Assembly (NCBI GenBank): GCA_947382355.1 | Contig: CANCYR010000014.1 | Span: 1 to 64,000, forward strand | DNA from: an uncultured Lachnospiraceae bacterium | GTDB lineage: Bacteria > Bacillota > Clostridia > Lachnospirales > Lachnospiraceae | Direction: 5' to 3' | DNA: 64,000 nt | Shown: piece after piece, positions 41,494-50,731 of the stretch | How positions within the stretch are numbered: position 1 is the stretch's first letter | Layout of the letters: the number at the start of each line of letters is the position of its first letter | Program-made: the position numbers and the translations under genes | The notes under the pieces: generated by a model | The model's database searches: none | What the model was told of the DNA's origin: nothing | What the model saw: only the letters and a program-made list of their open reading frames with translations

Positions 41494-43314
41494 ATGAATT
41501 TAGATGAATTTTATCGGGGTGAAGCCTTTGACTCTTATACCTATTTTGGAGCTCATCCGGAGGGGGACGGGGTGGTTTTCCGTGTGTATGCTCCAAATGC
41601 TGCCGGTGTGTGCGTCATAGGAGAATTCAGCAATTGGGAAAATATAGAGATGACGCAGAAATGGCACCAGAATGTGTACGAATGCTATGTAGAGCATGCA
41701 GGCAAGGGAATGCTTTATAAGTACCGCATTTACGGAAGAGACGGAGGAATGACGGAACACTGCGACCCCTATGGTTTTTCCATGGAGTTAAGGCCTAATT
41801 TTGCTTCCGTAATTGTAGATCCGGAAGAATATACGTTTACCGATGAAAAATGGATTGAAAAAAGAGATAAGAACTATAATAAGCCCATGAATATTTATGA
41901 GGTGCATTTAGGCTCCTGGCATACAAATCCCCGGGACAAAAACGGGTATTACCGATATGAGGAAATTGCAGACAGGCTGATTGCCTATGTGAAGGAAAAC
42001 CACTTTAATTATATTGAATTTCTTCCTTTAAGCGAACATCCTTTTGACGGTTCCTGGGGATATCAGAATACCGGTTTTTTTGCGCCTACTTCCAGATATG
42101 GAGAGCCAAAAGGCTTAAAGGAGCTGGTGGATAAATGCCACAAGAACAACATCGGAGTGATTATGGATTTTGTTTCGGTGCATTTTGCAAGGGATGGCTA
42201 TGGACTTTCCCGTTTCGACGGAACTTATCTTTATGAATATGATAACCGGGATGTAGGGGAAAGCGAATGGGGAAGCTATAACTTTCTCCATGCAAGAGGG
42301 GAAGTGCGCAGCTTTTTGCAGTCAGCCGCCAATTACTGGCTCAGTGAATTTCATTTTGACGGCATTCGCATGGATGCCATCAGTCGGGCAATTTACTGGC
42401 AGGGAGACCCTAAGAGGGGTGTGAACGAAAAAAGCGTGGAATTTATCAAAAATATGAATGAGGGACTGCATAAGCGTCATCCCGAAGCTATTCTGATTGC
42501 GGAGGATTCCACGGACTTTTTAAAGGTTACAGCTCCCGTTTCCTATGGGGGACTGGGTTTTGATTATAAATGGGATATGGGCTTTATGAACGATACTCTG
42601 GAATATTTTAAGCTGGAACCGGTACATCGTCCGGCAAATTATCATAAGCTTACATTTTCCATGCAGTATTTTTATAATGAGTTGTTCCTGCTGGCATTTT
42701 CCCATGATGAAGTAGTTCATGGAAAGGCTACCATTATCCAGAAAATGTGGGGGCAGTATGAGGATAAATTTCCCCAGGCAAAGGCTTTTTATGCCTATGT
42801 ATACACACATCCGGGCAAAAAGCTGAACTTTATGGGCAACGAATTCGGACAGTTTCGGGAATGGGATGAAACAAGAGAACAGGACTGGGATATGCTTCAG
42901 TATCCGGCTCATGATGCATTCCATCATTTCTATAAGGATTTGTGCAAATTGTATCAGCAGGAGCCTGCTTTATATGACGGTGAATACAATCATCTTTGTT
43001 TTCGATGGCTGGAGGTTCATGCAGAGCAGTTTTCCACCTATGTATATGAAAGATGCGGGAATGGCGAAAGAATTATAGTCATTTTGAATTTCTCGGACCA
43101 GTTCTGGAAGGATTTTACTTTCCAGGTGGAAACGGAGGACGGAGTCAAGGAGCTTTTAAACAGTGATTGGGAATGCTATGGGGGAAAGACAAAACCTCAG
43201 GATAAAAACTATCAGGTGAAGGAAGGCTCCATGAAGGTGGATATGCCGCCATTTTCAGCAAGGATATTTAAGATTGTGAAAAAAAGGAGTCAGAGGAAAA
43301 AATCCCGCATATAA
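41494..43314 (+). CDS. glgB: 1,4-alpha-glucan branching enzyme (GH13)
   Basis: 606 residues from ATG 41494 (GGAGAGG upstream). N-terminal CBM48/early-set domain (about 20-115), then the GH13 barrel with nucleophile Asp in 'FDGIRMDAIS', acid Glu in 'LIAEDST' and third Asp in 'AFSHDEVVHGK', and a C-terminal beta domain ending in basic 'KKRSQRKKSRI'. It makes the alpha-1,6 branches of glycogen. No glgC/A/P genes lie next to it, so it may be a second branching enzyme under TetR control. Upstream in-frame codons to 41326 are not part of the protein. Confidence 0.93.
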   Translation: MNLDEFYRGEAFDSYTYFGAHPEGDGVVFRVYAPNAAGVCVIGEFSNWENIEMTQKWHQNVYECYVEHAGKGMLYKYRIYGRDGGMTEHCDPYGFSMELRPNFASVIVDPEEYTFTDEKWIEKRDKNYNKPMNIYEVHLGSWHTNPRDKNGYYRYEEIADRLIAYVKENHFNYIEFLPLSEHPFDGSWGYQNTGFFAPTSRYGEPKGLKELVDKCHKNNIGVIMDFVSVHFARDGYGLSRFDGTYLYEYDNRDVGESEWGSYNFLHARGEVRSFLQSAANYWLSEFHFDGIRMDAISRAIYWQGDPKRGVNEKSVEFIKNMNEGLHKRHPEAILIAEDSTDFLKVTAPVSYGGLGFDYKWDMGFMNDTLEYFKLEPVHRPANYHKLTFSMQYFYNELFLLAFSHDEVVHGKATIIQKMWGQYEDKFPQAKAFYAYVYTHPGKKLNFMGNEFGQFREWDETREQDWDMLQYPAHDAFHHFYKDLCKLYQQEPALYDGEYNHLCFRWLEVHAEQFSTYVYERCGNGERIIVILNFSDQFWKDFTFQVETEDGVKELLNSDWECYGGKTKPQDKNYQVKEGSMKVDMPPFSARIFKIVKKRSQRKKSRI

Positions 43315-43350
43315 TGAAAGAAAGGTCTTGAAATTATAAAGGAGTATGCC

Positions 43351-44067
43351 ATGAACAAAAAGAAGGGCTGTGTATGGATGCTGGCGCTGGATTGGTTGTT
43401 GTGCGGTATGCTTCTTTTTTCAGGAATTTTTTACCGGGAAAGTCCTGAAAAAGAAAAGAAAGTTATGTCAACTAATGCGAAAGCGGTGCAGGAGAAAAAG
43501 CAGACAAAGGAAAAAGGGAAAATCGCCCTTACCTTTGATGACGGTCCATATCCCAATTATACAAGGCAGCTTTTGGCGGGCCTGAAGGAAAGGAATGTAA
43601 AGGCAACTTTTTTTATACTGGGGGCAAGTGCAGAGGAGTATCCGGATGTGATAGAAACCATGTATGAAGATGGGCATCTTATAGGAAACCATACCTATCA
43701 TCATGTGGAACTGACAACGGTAGGGAGAGAAGAATTTAAGGAAGAAATCGTGTCCACCAATAAGCTTTTGTATGAATTAAACGGGGAATATCCCCAGTTT
43801 ATCAGGCCGCCTTTTGGAGCTTGGGAAAAGGGACTTGAGACGGAGCTTGGCATGATTCCTGTTTTATGGACGGTAGACCCTCTGGACTGGTGTACGGAAA
43901 ATTCCGGGGCGGTAGTAGAAAGGGTAGTGACGAAAGTCAAAGAAAATGATATTATTTTAATGCATGACTGCTATAAGTCATCTGTGACGGCTGCCCTTGA
44001 AATTGTGGACATATTGCAGGAAGAGGGATATGAGTTTGTTACAGTGGATGAGATACTGCTGGACTAG
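43351..44067 (+). CDS. Polysaccharide deacetylase (NodB homology, CE4)
   Basis: 238 residues. N-terminal signal anchor (about 8-27), a Lys-rich linker, then the NodB domain: 'LTFDDGPYPNY' (catalytic Asp and metal Asp), 'GNHTYHHVELT' (HxxxH metal pair), 'RPPFGAW' and 'LMHDCYKSS'. Such enzymes remove acetyl groups from peptidoglycan or other cell-surface glycans outside the membrane; the PdaA/B-type acts in sporulation. AAAGGAG lies before the ATG. Its stop is just before a strong palindrome. Confidence 0.9.
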   Translation: MNKKKGCVWMLALDWLLCGMLLFSGIFYRESPEKEKKVMSTNAKAVQEKKQTKEKGKIALTFDDGPYPNYTRQLLAGLKERNVKATFFILGASAEEYPDVIETMYEDGHLIGNHTYHHVELTTVGREEFKEEIVSTNKLLYELNGEYPQFIRPPFGAWEKGLETELGMIPVLWTVDPLDWCTENSGAVVERVVTKVKENDIILMHDCYKSSVTAALEIVDILQEEGYEFVTVDEILLD

Positions 44068-44072
44068 GGGGC

Positions 44073-44139
44073 GCAACAGTTCAGACAACGGCTTCCCCGT
44101 TCCGGTGTCTGCCGGGAAAGCCGTTGTCTGAACTGTTAC
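44073..44139. repeat. 67-bp palindromic element with GTAAC-type tips
   Basis: AACAGTTCAGACAACGGCTT (44075-44094) pairs perfectly with its inverted copy at 44118-44137 around a GC-rich 23-base loop. The right tip is GTTAC and the left tip GCAAC (one mismatch), the same first ten bases AACAGTTCAG as the element at 49539-49766. No T-run, so it is not a standard terminator. No matching flanking duplication was seen. Confidence 0.7.
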
Positions 44140-44202
44140 TGGTGTATGTATCTTGGCATTCAGAAGGAATGAAGGAAAAAAGTAGGAAAAGAGAAAGAAA
44201 AA

Positions 44203-45546
44203 ATGGATATATTTGACTATATGCGGCAGAACAAGCTGGAGAAGGAATCTCCCCTTGCCGCCAAGCTGCGTCCGACCACATTGGAAGAGGTGGTGGGGCA
44301 GAAGCATATACTGGATAAGGACAAGCTGCTTTACCGGGCAATCAAGGCGGATAAAATAAGCTCCATTATATTTTACGGGCCTCCCGGCACAGGGAAAACC
44401 ACTCTGGCAAAGGTGATTGCCAATACTACAAGCGGAGAATTTAAGCAGATTAATGCCACTGTTGCCGGCAAAAAGGACATGGAGGAAATCATTAAAACCG
44501 CCAAAGAAACCTTGGGCATGTATGGAAAGAAGACCATTCTTTTCATCGATGAGATTCATCGTTTTAATAAAGGGCAGCAGGATTATCTGCTTCCTTTTGT
44601 GGAGGATGGCACAATTATTCTGATTGGCGCCACTACGGAAAATCCCTATTTTGAAGTGAATGGAGCTTTGATTTCCAGGTCCATTATATTTGAATTGAAG
44701 CCTCTGTCCAAAGAAGATATTAAAGAACTGCTGTTTCGTGCGGTAAATGATAAGGAAAAGGGCATGGGCGCCTATGATGCGGTCATAGAGGAGGAAGCCC
44801 TGGAATTTCTGGCAGATATTGCAGGAGGAGATGCAAGGCATGCTTTAAATGCCATAGAATTGGGAATCATAACAACAGAAAGGGCGGAGGATGGAAAAAT
44901 TCACATTACGCTGCCGGTTGCCAGTGAATGTATACAAAAGCGGACTGTCCGTTACGATAAAAGTGGGGACAGCCATTATGATACCATATCTGCATTTATA
45001 AAAAGCATGAGGGGCTCTGACCCGGATGCTGCGCTTTACTATCTGGCAAAAATGCTCTATGCAGGAGAAAGCGTTACGTTTATCTCAAGAAGAATTATGA
45101 TTTGTGCGGCAGAGGATGTAGGCAATGCGGACCCAAATGCATTAAATGTAGCGGTAAGCGCTGCTTTGGCGGTAGAAAGAGTGGGTATGCCGGAGGCACA
45201 GATTATTTTATCCCAGGCAGTTTCCTATGTGGCATGTGCCCCTAAGAGCAATGCGGCATGTCAGGCAATTTTTGAGGCCATGTCAGTAGTAAAGGAAACG
45301 GGAAGCCTTCCCGTTCCCACTCATTTGCAGGACGCCCATTATAAAGGGGCTGCAAAGCTTGGACACGGGACCGGGTATAAGTATGCCCATGATTATGAGA
45401 ATCATTATGTAAACCAACAGTATCTGCCCTATGAACTGACAGGAAAGGAATTCTATAAGCCCAGCGGAAACGGGTATGAAAAGAAAATAAAGGAACATAT
45501 GCGCTGGCTGAAGGAAAGCGGAAGAAATGAATCGAAATCGGAATAG
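44203..45546 (+). CDS. rarA: Replication-associated recombination protein RarA/MgsA
   Basis: 447 residues. AAA+ core with Walker A 'GPPGTGKTT' (about 51-59), Walker B 'ILFIDEIHRF' and sensor 'GATTENP', then the MgsA C-terminal domain ('AEDVGNADPNALNVAVSA', 'LPVPTHLQDAHY'). It acts at stalled replication forks together with SSB. AGAGAAAGAAAA precedes the start. The stop lies inside the next gene (20-bp overlap). Confidence 0.95.
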   Translation: MDIFDYMRQNKLEKESPLAAKLRPTTLEEVVGQKHILDKDKLLYRAIKADKISSIIFYGPPGTGKTTLAKVIANTTSGEFKQINATVAGKKDMEEIIKTAKETLGMYGKKTILFIDEIHRFNKGQQDYLLPFVEDGTIILIGATTENPYFEVNGALISRSIIFELKPLSKEDIKELLFRAVNDKEKGMGAYDAVIEEEALEFLADIAGGDARHALNAIELGIITTERAEDGKIHITLPVASECIQKRTVRYDKSGDSHYDTISAFIKSMRGSDPDAALYYLAKMLYAGESVTFISRRIMICAAEDVGNADPNALNVAVSAALAVERVGMPEAQIILSQAVSYVACAPKSNAACQAIFEAMSVVKETGSLPVPTHLQDAHYKGAAKLGHGTGYKYAHDYENHYVNQQYLPYELTGKEFYKPSGNGYEKKIKEHMRWLKESGRNESKSE

Positions 45547-46855
45547 GAACAGGGAAAAGAAAATAGAGAAAGACCACCGCCTTATTATTTTGTCTCTGGA
45601 TGCGGTAGGAAGTGAAGACCTTGGGTTTTTAAAAACACTTCCTAATTTTAAGCTGCTATTTGAAAATGCGGCTGTCTGTGAAAAGGTGGAAAGCGTCTAT
45701 CCCTCCATTACTTACCCGGCACACACCTCCATTATTACGGGAAAGAAGCCGGTAAACCATGGAGTGGTGAATAACACGCTGATACAGCCTGAGAGGGAAA
45801 AGCCGGACTGGATGTGGCAGAGAAAGTATGTAAAGGGCACTACCCTTTATGACGAGGCAATGAAAAAAGGCTATAAAACGGCTGCGTTGCTGTGGCCGGT
45901 TACAGCAAAAAGCAAAATACATTATAATCTTCCGGAAGTGCTTGCCAACCGCCCGTGGCAGAATCAAGTCATTGTTTCAGCCCTGAACGGAACCATGTTC
46001 TATGAACTGGCGCTTCAAAAAAGGTTCGGACATTTGCGGGATGGGGTGAGACAGCCGGCACTGGATAATTTCGTGCATCAGTCCGCCCTATATACAATAG
46101 AGACCTACAGGCCGGACATGATGCTCATTCATTATACGGACGTGGATACGAACCGGCATATTTACGGAGTTCATCACGAAAAGGTCATCCAGGCTCTGAG
46201 GCGTCATGATGAAAGGCTGGGAGAAATAATACATGCATTGGAAAAGACCGGAGATATGGAAAAGACCACTCTGGTAGTATTGGGAGACCACTATCAGAAG
46301 GATGTGGAAAGGGTGGTTTATTGGAATTATCTGTTGCTTGAACAGGGATTTTTAAAGACAAAAGGAAAGAAAATTGTAGATTATCAATTTCTGGCAAAGA
46401 ATTGTGACGGCTCCTGCTATATTTATGCAAATGCCAGAAAAAAACCGGATAAAGAGACTTATGAAAAACTGACAGCATTGTTGGAAAAATGCAAAAAAGA
46501 AGAGATATACGGAATTGAACGAATTTTTACCGGCAGGGAGGCTGGAAAAAAAGGCGCAGATAAGAGCTGTGTCTATTTAATAGAAGCAAAACAGGGAGTC
46601 TATTATCTGGATGAGTTTGAGGTATTGACTGCAAAAGTCAAAGACGTAAAGAAAGGAAGAATGAAAGGAACCCATGGGTATCTTCCGGATGGGGAAGGAT
46701 ACCAGACTTTTTTTCTGGCAAAGGGCTATGGAATCAAAGAAGGGGCCAGAGTTCCCCACATGTGTTTATGGGATGAAGGAGTGACTCTGGCAAAGCTGTT
46801 AGGGGTGAACCTGGGAAAAGTGGATGGCAGGGTTATAGAGGAGTTTTTAAAATAA
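45527..46855 (+). CDS. Alkaline-phosphatase-superfamily phosphodiesterase (NPP-like)
   Basis: 442 residues without a signal peptide. Metal and nucleophile sites of nucleotide pyrophosphatase/phosphodiesterases are visible: 'LSLDAVGSED' (Asp), 'YPSITYPAHTSIITG' (nucleophile Thr), 'IHYTDVDTNRHIYG' (Asp, His) and 'VLGDHYQ' (Asp-His). The substrate is unknown. Starts inside the 3' end of rarA, so probably co-translated. The N-terminus 'NRNRNRNREKK' is an odd basic repeat, possibly a relic of the overlap; a start further in is possible. Confidence 0.82.
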   Translation: MNRNRNRNREKKIEKDHRLIILSLDAVGSEDLGFLKTLPNFKLLFENAAVCEKVESVYPSITYPAHTSIITGKKPVNHGVVNNTLIQPEREKPDWMWQRKYVKGTTLYDEAMKKGYKTAALLWPVTAKSKIHYNLPEVLANRPWQNQVIVSALNGTMFYELALQKRFGHLRDGVRQPALDNFVHQSALYTIETYRPDMMLIHYTDVDTNRHIYGVHHEKVIQALRRHDERLGEIIHALEKTGDMEKTTLVVLGDHYQKDVERVVYWNYLLLEQGFLKTKGKKIVDYQFLAKNCDGSCYIYANARKKPDKETYEKLTALLEKCKKEEIYGIERIFTGREAGKKGADKSCVYLIEAKQGVYYLDEFEVLTAKVKDVKKGRMKGTHGYLPDGEGYQTFFLAKGYGIKEGARVPHMCLWDEGVTLAKLLGVNLGKVDGRVIEEFLK

Positions 46856-47362
46856 CTGCTCCGTTAAATATTTGTAGATTTCCTGATTTTTTTTCTGCCA
46901 GTTGTTGCAGATGGAAGATGCCATTTCCTCAAAAGGCACAGACAATGTTATGCTGACAAGGTCTGCGTCTTTTTCTTTTGCAGACAGATGGGCGGCATAT
47001 TCCCCGTTTGGAGAGCGGAAGTATTGGGAGGTAATGGACACTTCATTGCGTAACTGGGGATTTTTTTCCTTTAAGTAGCTTCGGATTTCTTCTTTAATAC
47101 TGTTTGAAATCCGGTTTTGGAAAAAAGACAGGGTGCTTTTGCCCTCTTCCGTAATATGGAGCTGGGTGCGGTTTCCTATAGTAACGGCAGTAACCATTCC
47201 GGAATCCGTCAATTCAGAAATAGCCTGCTGAAGGGTAAGAAAATTTGTATACTCTTTTTCTAATATAAAATCGCTGATTTGTGCTTTGGTAAGGGGGAAA
47301 TTCACCCAATCCAGCATATAAAGCACAATGAGCTTGTATAAGGTTAATGGCTCTTGTGTCAA
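46847..47362 (-). CDS. DUF4364 family protein
   Basis: 171 residues beginning with TTG at 47362, which overlaps the TGA of the previous gene as TTGA and has AAAGGAG 8 bp upstream. The family start 'TQEPLTLYKLIVLYMLDWV' then falls in place; an upstream ATG would overlap the radical SAM gene by 91 bases. The fold seems to be a winged helix followed by a small alpha-beta domain ('LTKAQISDFILEKEYTNFL', 'SGMVTAVTIGNRTQLHITEEG'). A DNA-binding regulatory role is likely but untested. Confidence 0.85.
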   Translation of the reverse strand: MTQEPLTLYKLIVLYMLDWVNFPLTKAQISDFILEKEYTNFLTLQQAISELTDSGMVTAVTIGNRTQLHITEEGKSTLSFFQNRISNSIKEEIRSYLKEKNPQLRNEVSITSQYFRSPNGEYAAHLSAKEKDADLVSITLSVPFEEMASSICNNWQKKNQEIYKYLTEQLF

Positions 47363-48285
47363 GCAAAAAACTCCTTTCCCTGATAAACCTGTTCCAGTTT
47401 CATTTTTCTGTGAAGAGAGTTTAGCACCTCTCTTTTGTTCAGGCTCCATAAAGGAGCCAGTAAAAGCTTTTTTGGTCCGTCTCCCGTTACCCGGTGTATG
47501 GTAATGGCGGGAGATAAATGGGCAATGGCGCAGGTGAGCATATCCAGATATTCCTCTCTGGAAAGCGCCTTGAAACGGCCTAGTTCATAGTCTGTTGCCA
47601 AATCCGTATTTTTTAAAATGTGCAGAAGCTGTAATTTTATGCCAAAGACAGCATATTGGTTGGCATAATGAATGCTTTCCAGTACCTGCGCCATGCCTTC
47701 TCCGGGCAGCCCGATAATAATATGAAGAATGACCGGAATGGATAAAGCTTTAAGACTGGCAATTGCCTCGGTACAAACCGAAAGAGGGTAGCCTCTTCGG
47801 ATATAGGAGGCTGTTTTTTCGGAAACTGTCTGCAGCCCCAGCTCCACCCAGATAAATTTATCAGGAAATTCCTTTTTTAGCTCTTTAAAAAGGGAAAGCA
47901 CCTGCCCGCCCAGACAATCCGGTCTTGTGGCAATGGAAATTCCGGCTATGGAAGGGTGCAGCAACGCTTCCCGATAAAGCTTATTCAGTCTGGAAACAGG
48001 GCCATAAGTATTTGTATAGGCCTGAAAATATGCAATGAATCTGTTGCCGGTTTTCTTTTCATGAAAAAGAGACAGTCCGGCCTTTATCTGTTCATCAATT
48101 GTAAGCCCTTTAGTGTGAATGGCAAATTCACCGCTGCCTCCTTTGCTGCAGAAAATACAGCCTCTGGTGTCTAAAGTGCCGTCACGATTGGGACAGCTAA
48201 AGCCGCCGTCCAAAGCAATCTTATATATTTTTTCTTCATAAGTATTCTTTAAATATTCGGAAATACTGTAATAATAAGGCTTCAT
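47359..48285 (-). CDS. Radical SAM protein, TIGR01212/YhcC family
   Basis: 308 residues. Three Fe-S cysteines C31, C43 and C46 in 'CPNRDGTLDTRGCIFC', the spacing of the TIGR01212 group. Further family marks: 'FIAYFQAYTNTYGP', 'ISIATRPDCLGG', 'VELGLQTVSEKTASYIRRGY'. Function of YhcC-type proteins is not firmly known; a tRNA or RNA-modification role has been proposed. It is coupled to DUF4364 and begins 1 base after the malic enzyme stop, giving a three-gene operon. Confidence 0.9.
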   Translation of the reverse strand: MKPYYYSISEYLKNTYEEKIYKIALDGGFSCPNRDGTLDTRGCIFCSKGGSGEFAIHTKGLTIDEQIKAGLSLFHEKKTGNRFIAYFQAYTNTYGPVSRLNKLYREALLHPSIAGISIATRPDCLGGQVLSLFKELKKEFPDKFIWVELGLQTVSEKTASYIRRGYPLSVCTEAIASLKALSIPVILHIIIGLPGEGMAQVLESIHYANQYAVFGIKLQLLHILKNTDLATDYELGRFKALSREEYLDMLTCAIAHLSPAITIHRVTGDGPKKLLLAPLWSLNKREVLNSLHRKMKLEQVYQGKEFFA

Positions 48286-48286
48286 G

Positions 48287-49438
48287 CTAATGAATATGGC
48301 TTTTTACGGCCTCTGCCACAACCTCTGCAACCTTGGGATTGAAAGCCTCCGGCATAATATTATCTTCATTTAACTCATCTTCCGGCACCAGCCCGGCAAT
48401 GGCAAGGGCGGCAGCCAGCTTCATTTCTTCGGTAATCTGGGAAGCACGTCCTTCTAAAGCACCTTTGAAAATACCCGGAAAAGCTACCACGTTGTTTACC
48501 TGATTGGGAAAATCGGAACGTCCCGTTCCCACTACCTTTGCACCGGCAGCCTTTGCCGCATCCGGCATGATTTCAGGAACCGGGTTTGCCATGGCAAATA
48601 AAATGGAATCCTTTGCCATGGAAGCAACCATTTGGGGAGTAACGATATTGGGAGCCGATACTCCTATAAAAATATCTGCATTTTTTAAGGCATCCGCTAA
48701 GGAACCGGTTTCGTTATCCGGATTTGTGACCTCTGTCATTTTTTGCTGCATCCAGTTCAGGCCTTCTGTTTCCTTTGAGACGATTCCTACCTTATCGCAT
48801 AAAATCACATTTTGAAAGCCATAGGTGAGCAGCAGCTTTGTAATGGCGATTCCGGCACTGCCCGCCCCGTTGACCACTACCTTGCAGCTTTCCTTTTCTT
48901 TGCCTGTAACCTTTAAGGCATTGATGATACCGGCTAATACCACAATGGCAGTTCCGTGTTGGTCGTCATGAAATACGGGGATATCCAGCATTTCCTTTAA
49001 ACGCTCTTCGATTTCAAAGCATCTGGGGGCGCTGATATCTTCCAAATTAATGCCGCCGTAAGCAGGAGCCAGATAGGACACTGTTTTAATGATTTCTTCC
49101 GTGTCCTGGGTGTCCAGGCAGATAGGAACCGCATTGATGCCGCCAAATTCCTTGAATAATACTGCTTTTCCTTCCATAACCGGCATGGCTGCCAAAGGTC
49201 CGATGTTGCCAAGTCCCAGTACGGCGCTGCCATCTGAAATTACGGCAACGGTATTTGCCTTCATGGTATATGTATAGGCGGCTTCCGGATTCTCAGCAAT
49301 CACCTTGCAGGGCTCCGCTACGCCGGGAGTATATGCCAGTGACAGAGCCTCCCGTGATTTTACGGGAGTTTTGGAAACGGTTTCTAATTTGCCGTTCCAT
49401 TCCTCATGGAGCTTTAAGGCTTTTTCATTTATTGTCAT
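48287..49438 (-). CDS. NAD(P)-dependent malic enzyme
   Basis: 383 residues from the ATG at 49438 (AGAAGGTAC upstream). The malic domain shows 'YTPGVAEPCKVIAENP' with catalytic Tyr and the metal-binding 'FHDDQHGTAIVVLAG'; the NAD(P) domain has 'VVNGAGSAGIAI' and later 'ANPVPEI'. It decarboxylates malate to pyruvate. The short form (about 390 residues) is the usual one in Firmicutes. First gene of the operon, transcribed away from the MITE at 49539. Confidence 0.95.
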   Translation of the reverse strand: MTINEKALKLHEEWNGKLETVSKTPVKSREALSLAYTPGVAEPCKVIAENPEAAYTYTMKANTVAVISDGSAVLGLGNIGPLAAMPVMEGKAVLFKEFGGINAVPICLDTQDTEEIIKTVSYLAPAYGGINLEDISAPRCFEIEERLKEMLDIPVFHDDQHGTAIVVLAGIINALKVTGKEKESCKVVVNGAGSAGIAITKLLLTYGFQNVILCDKVGIVSKETEGLNWMQQKMTEVTNPDNETGSLADALKNADIFIGVSAPNIVTPQMVASMAKDSILFAMANPVPEIMPDAAKAAGAKVVGTGRSDFPNQVNNVVAFPGIFKGALEGRASQITEEMKLAAALAIAGLVPEDELNEDNIMPEAFNPKVAEVVAEAVKSHIH

Positions 49439-49530
49439 TGTGTAAGTACCTTCTTTCCTCAAATTTCTATTTCGTTTAACATCTTATAATATTTAGCCTT
49501 TGATTGCAAGGACTGTTCTTGGGGAAATTT

Positions 49531-49774
49531 GTCAGATTGTAACAGTTCAGCCTGCAAGTTTTGGATTTGGGGACGCAGGAGGGGCAAGGTAGATAGAAGT
49601 CTTAGGGGCACGCTCCCGCTCTGATAAAAACGCAGCAGTGCTAAGCTCGAAAATACCTCGCTAAGCGCTGGCGTTTTTATCAGAGCGGGAGCGTGCCCCG
49701 AAGACTATTATATGTTCTGCCAGTTCCTACGTCCTCAAATCCAAAACCCGCAGGCTGAACTGTTACGTCAGATT
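49531..49774. mobile_element. 228-bp MITE with IS66-type tips and 8-bp target duplication
   Basis: GTAACAGTTCAGCCTGC at 49539-49555 is matched by an inverted copy ending GCTGAACTGTTAC at 49766. Inner arms also pair (TTTTGGATTTG with CAAATCCAAAA; GGGGCACGCTCCCGCTCTGA with its inverse). The element is flanked by GTCAGATT at 49531-49538 and again at 49767-49774. GTAA tips and 8-bp duplications are the known hallmarks of IS66-family transposition. It has no gene, so it must have been moved by a transposase elsewhere. It fills the 432-bp gap between the malic enzyme and 49871. Confidence 0.85.
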
Positions 49775-49870
49775 TTGTATTGCCATGATATGGGATTTGG
49801 TGTTATACTTGTTGCGCTAAAGCATGAATTGTATGGTACTTATCTTGAATACTAAGGAGGTTTCCGGAAC

Positions 49871-50461
49871 TTGAAATATCGTATTTATGAGCTTGGAATT
49901 ATGGTGATTGTCATTTCTTTTTTGGGTTTTGTAGTGGAAAATATCTGGCTGCTTATAACAAAGGGCTATATCAATAACCGGAACATGAATCTTCCGTTTC
50001 TTCTGGGATATGGTCTGCTTGTTCTTATGATGTATATCTGTATTGGAACCCCTGAAAATCTTGTGTTTACTAAAAAAATCAGAAAAAAATTATCAAAAGC
50101 GGCGCGATATCTGATTTATTTTTTGTGCGCAATGCTTATTGTCAGTCTGGCAGAAATTATACTTGGCAAAATTGTGGAGCGGCTGTGCGGAATTGAGTAT
50201 TGGAATTATTCCAATATCCCCCTACATATTACAAAGTATACTTCGGTGCCCACAAGCTCGGCATTTGCGATGCTGATTACATTTTTTATGGGTGTCTGCT
50301 TTGACCCTATGATGACATTGATTCTAAAAATAGATGCGGGATGGATTCGTATAATCAGCATTATATTATTGTTTTTATTGCTTGTGGATTTTCTGGCAAG
50401 CTTTGGTATTATGATAAAAAAACGTGATTTTTATTTGAAGTGGAAAGTCTTTTTCCGGTAG
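49871..50461 (+). CDS. Membrane protein, putative ABC-transporter type IV (CmpB family)
   Basis: 196 residues with a TTG start and AAGGAGGTTTCC upstream. Five or so hydrophobic helices. 'ERLCGIEYWNYSNIPLHIT' followed by 'YTSVPTSSAFAMLITFFM' matches the pattern of the CmpB-type family PF06541, which is named as an ABC transporter but has no shown activity and is common in Clostridia. A hairpin terminator follows. Confidence 0.72.
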   Translation: MKYRIYELGIMVIVISFLGFVVENIWLLITKGYINNRNMNLPFLLGYGLLVLMMYICIGTPENLVFTKKIRKKLSKAARYLIYFLCAMLIVSLAEIILGKIVERLCGIEYWNYSNIPLHITKYTSVPTSSAFAMLITFFMGVCFDPMMTLILKIDAGWIRIISIILLFLLLVDFLASFGIMIKKRDFYLKWKVFFR

Positions 50462-50483
50462 CATTTCAGCCGGCCGCTTTTCT

Positions 50484-50512
50484 ATAGCAAATAAAAAATC
50501 TTTGCTATTTTC
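50484..50512 (+). terminator. Terminator before rho
   Basis: ATAGCAAA (50484-50491) pairs with TTTGCTAT (50501-50508), followed by TTTTCC. The remaining 220 bp up to the rho start is A+T-rich and carries no visible gene; it is presumably the rho promoter and leader. Confidence 0.6.
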
Positions 50513-50731
50513 CAAGCCATGCTGTATACTAATAACTGTATCTTGACCAATCGAGAACTGTCTACAAGAGATTCCCAAAATTATTTCAATGATGAAAAAG
50601 AAACTTTGCATTATTTATATACATATGAAAATTCTGTTAAATTAAGTGAATGTATTTTACAGAAAACATGATAAATCTATGGACGAAAAGGTTACTGGCA
50701 CCAAAAGACAGGAGTATGGAGAGGAGAAAGT

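Noticed and set aside
44065-44147. Target duplication around the 67-bp palindrome
   Set aside because: The eight bases on each side (TAGGGGGC and TGGTGTAT) do not match, unlike the perfect duplication at 49531/49767.
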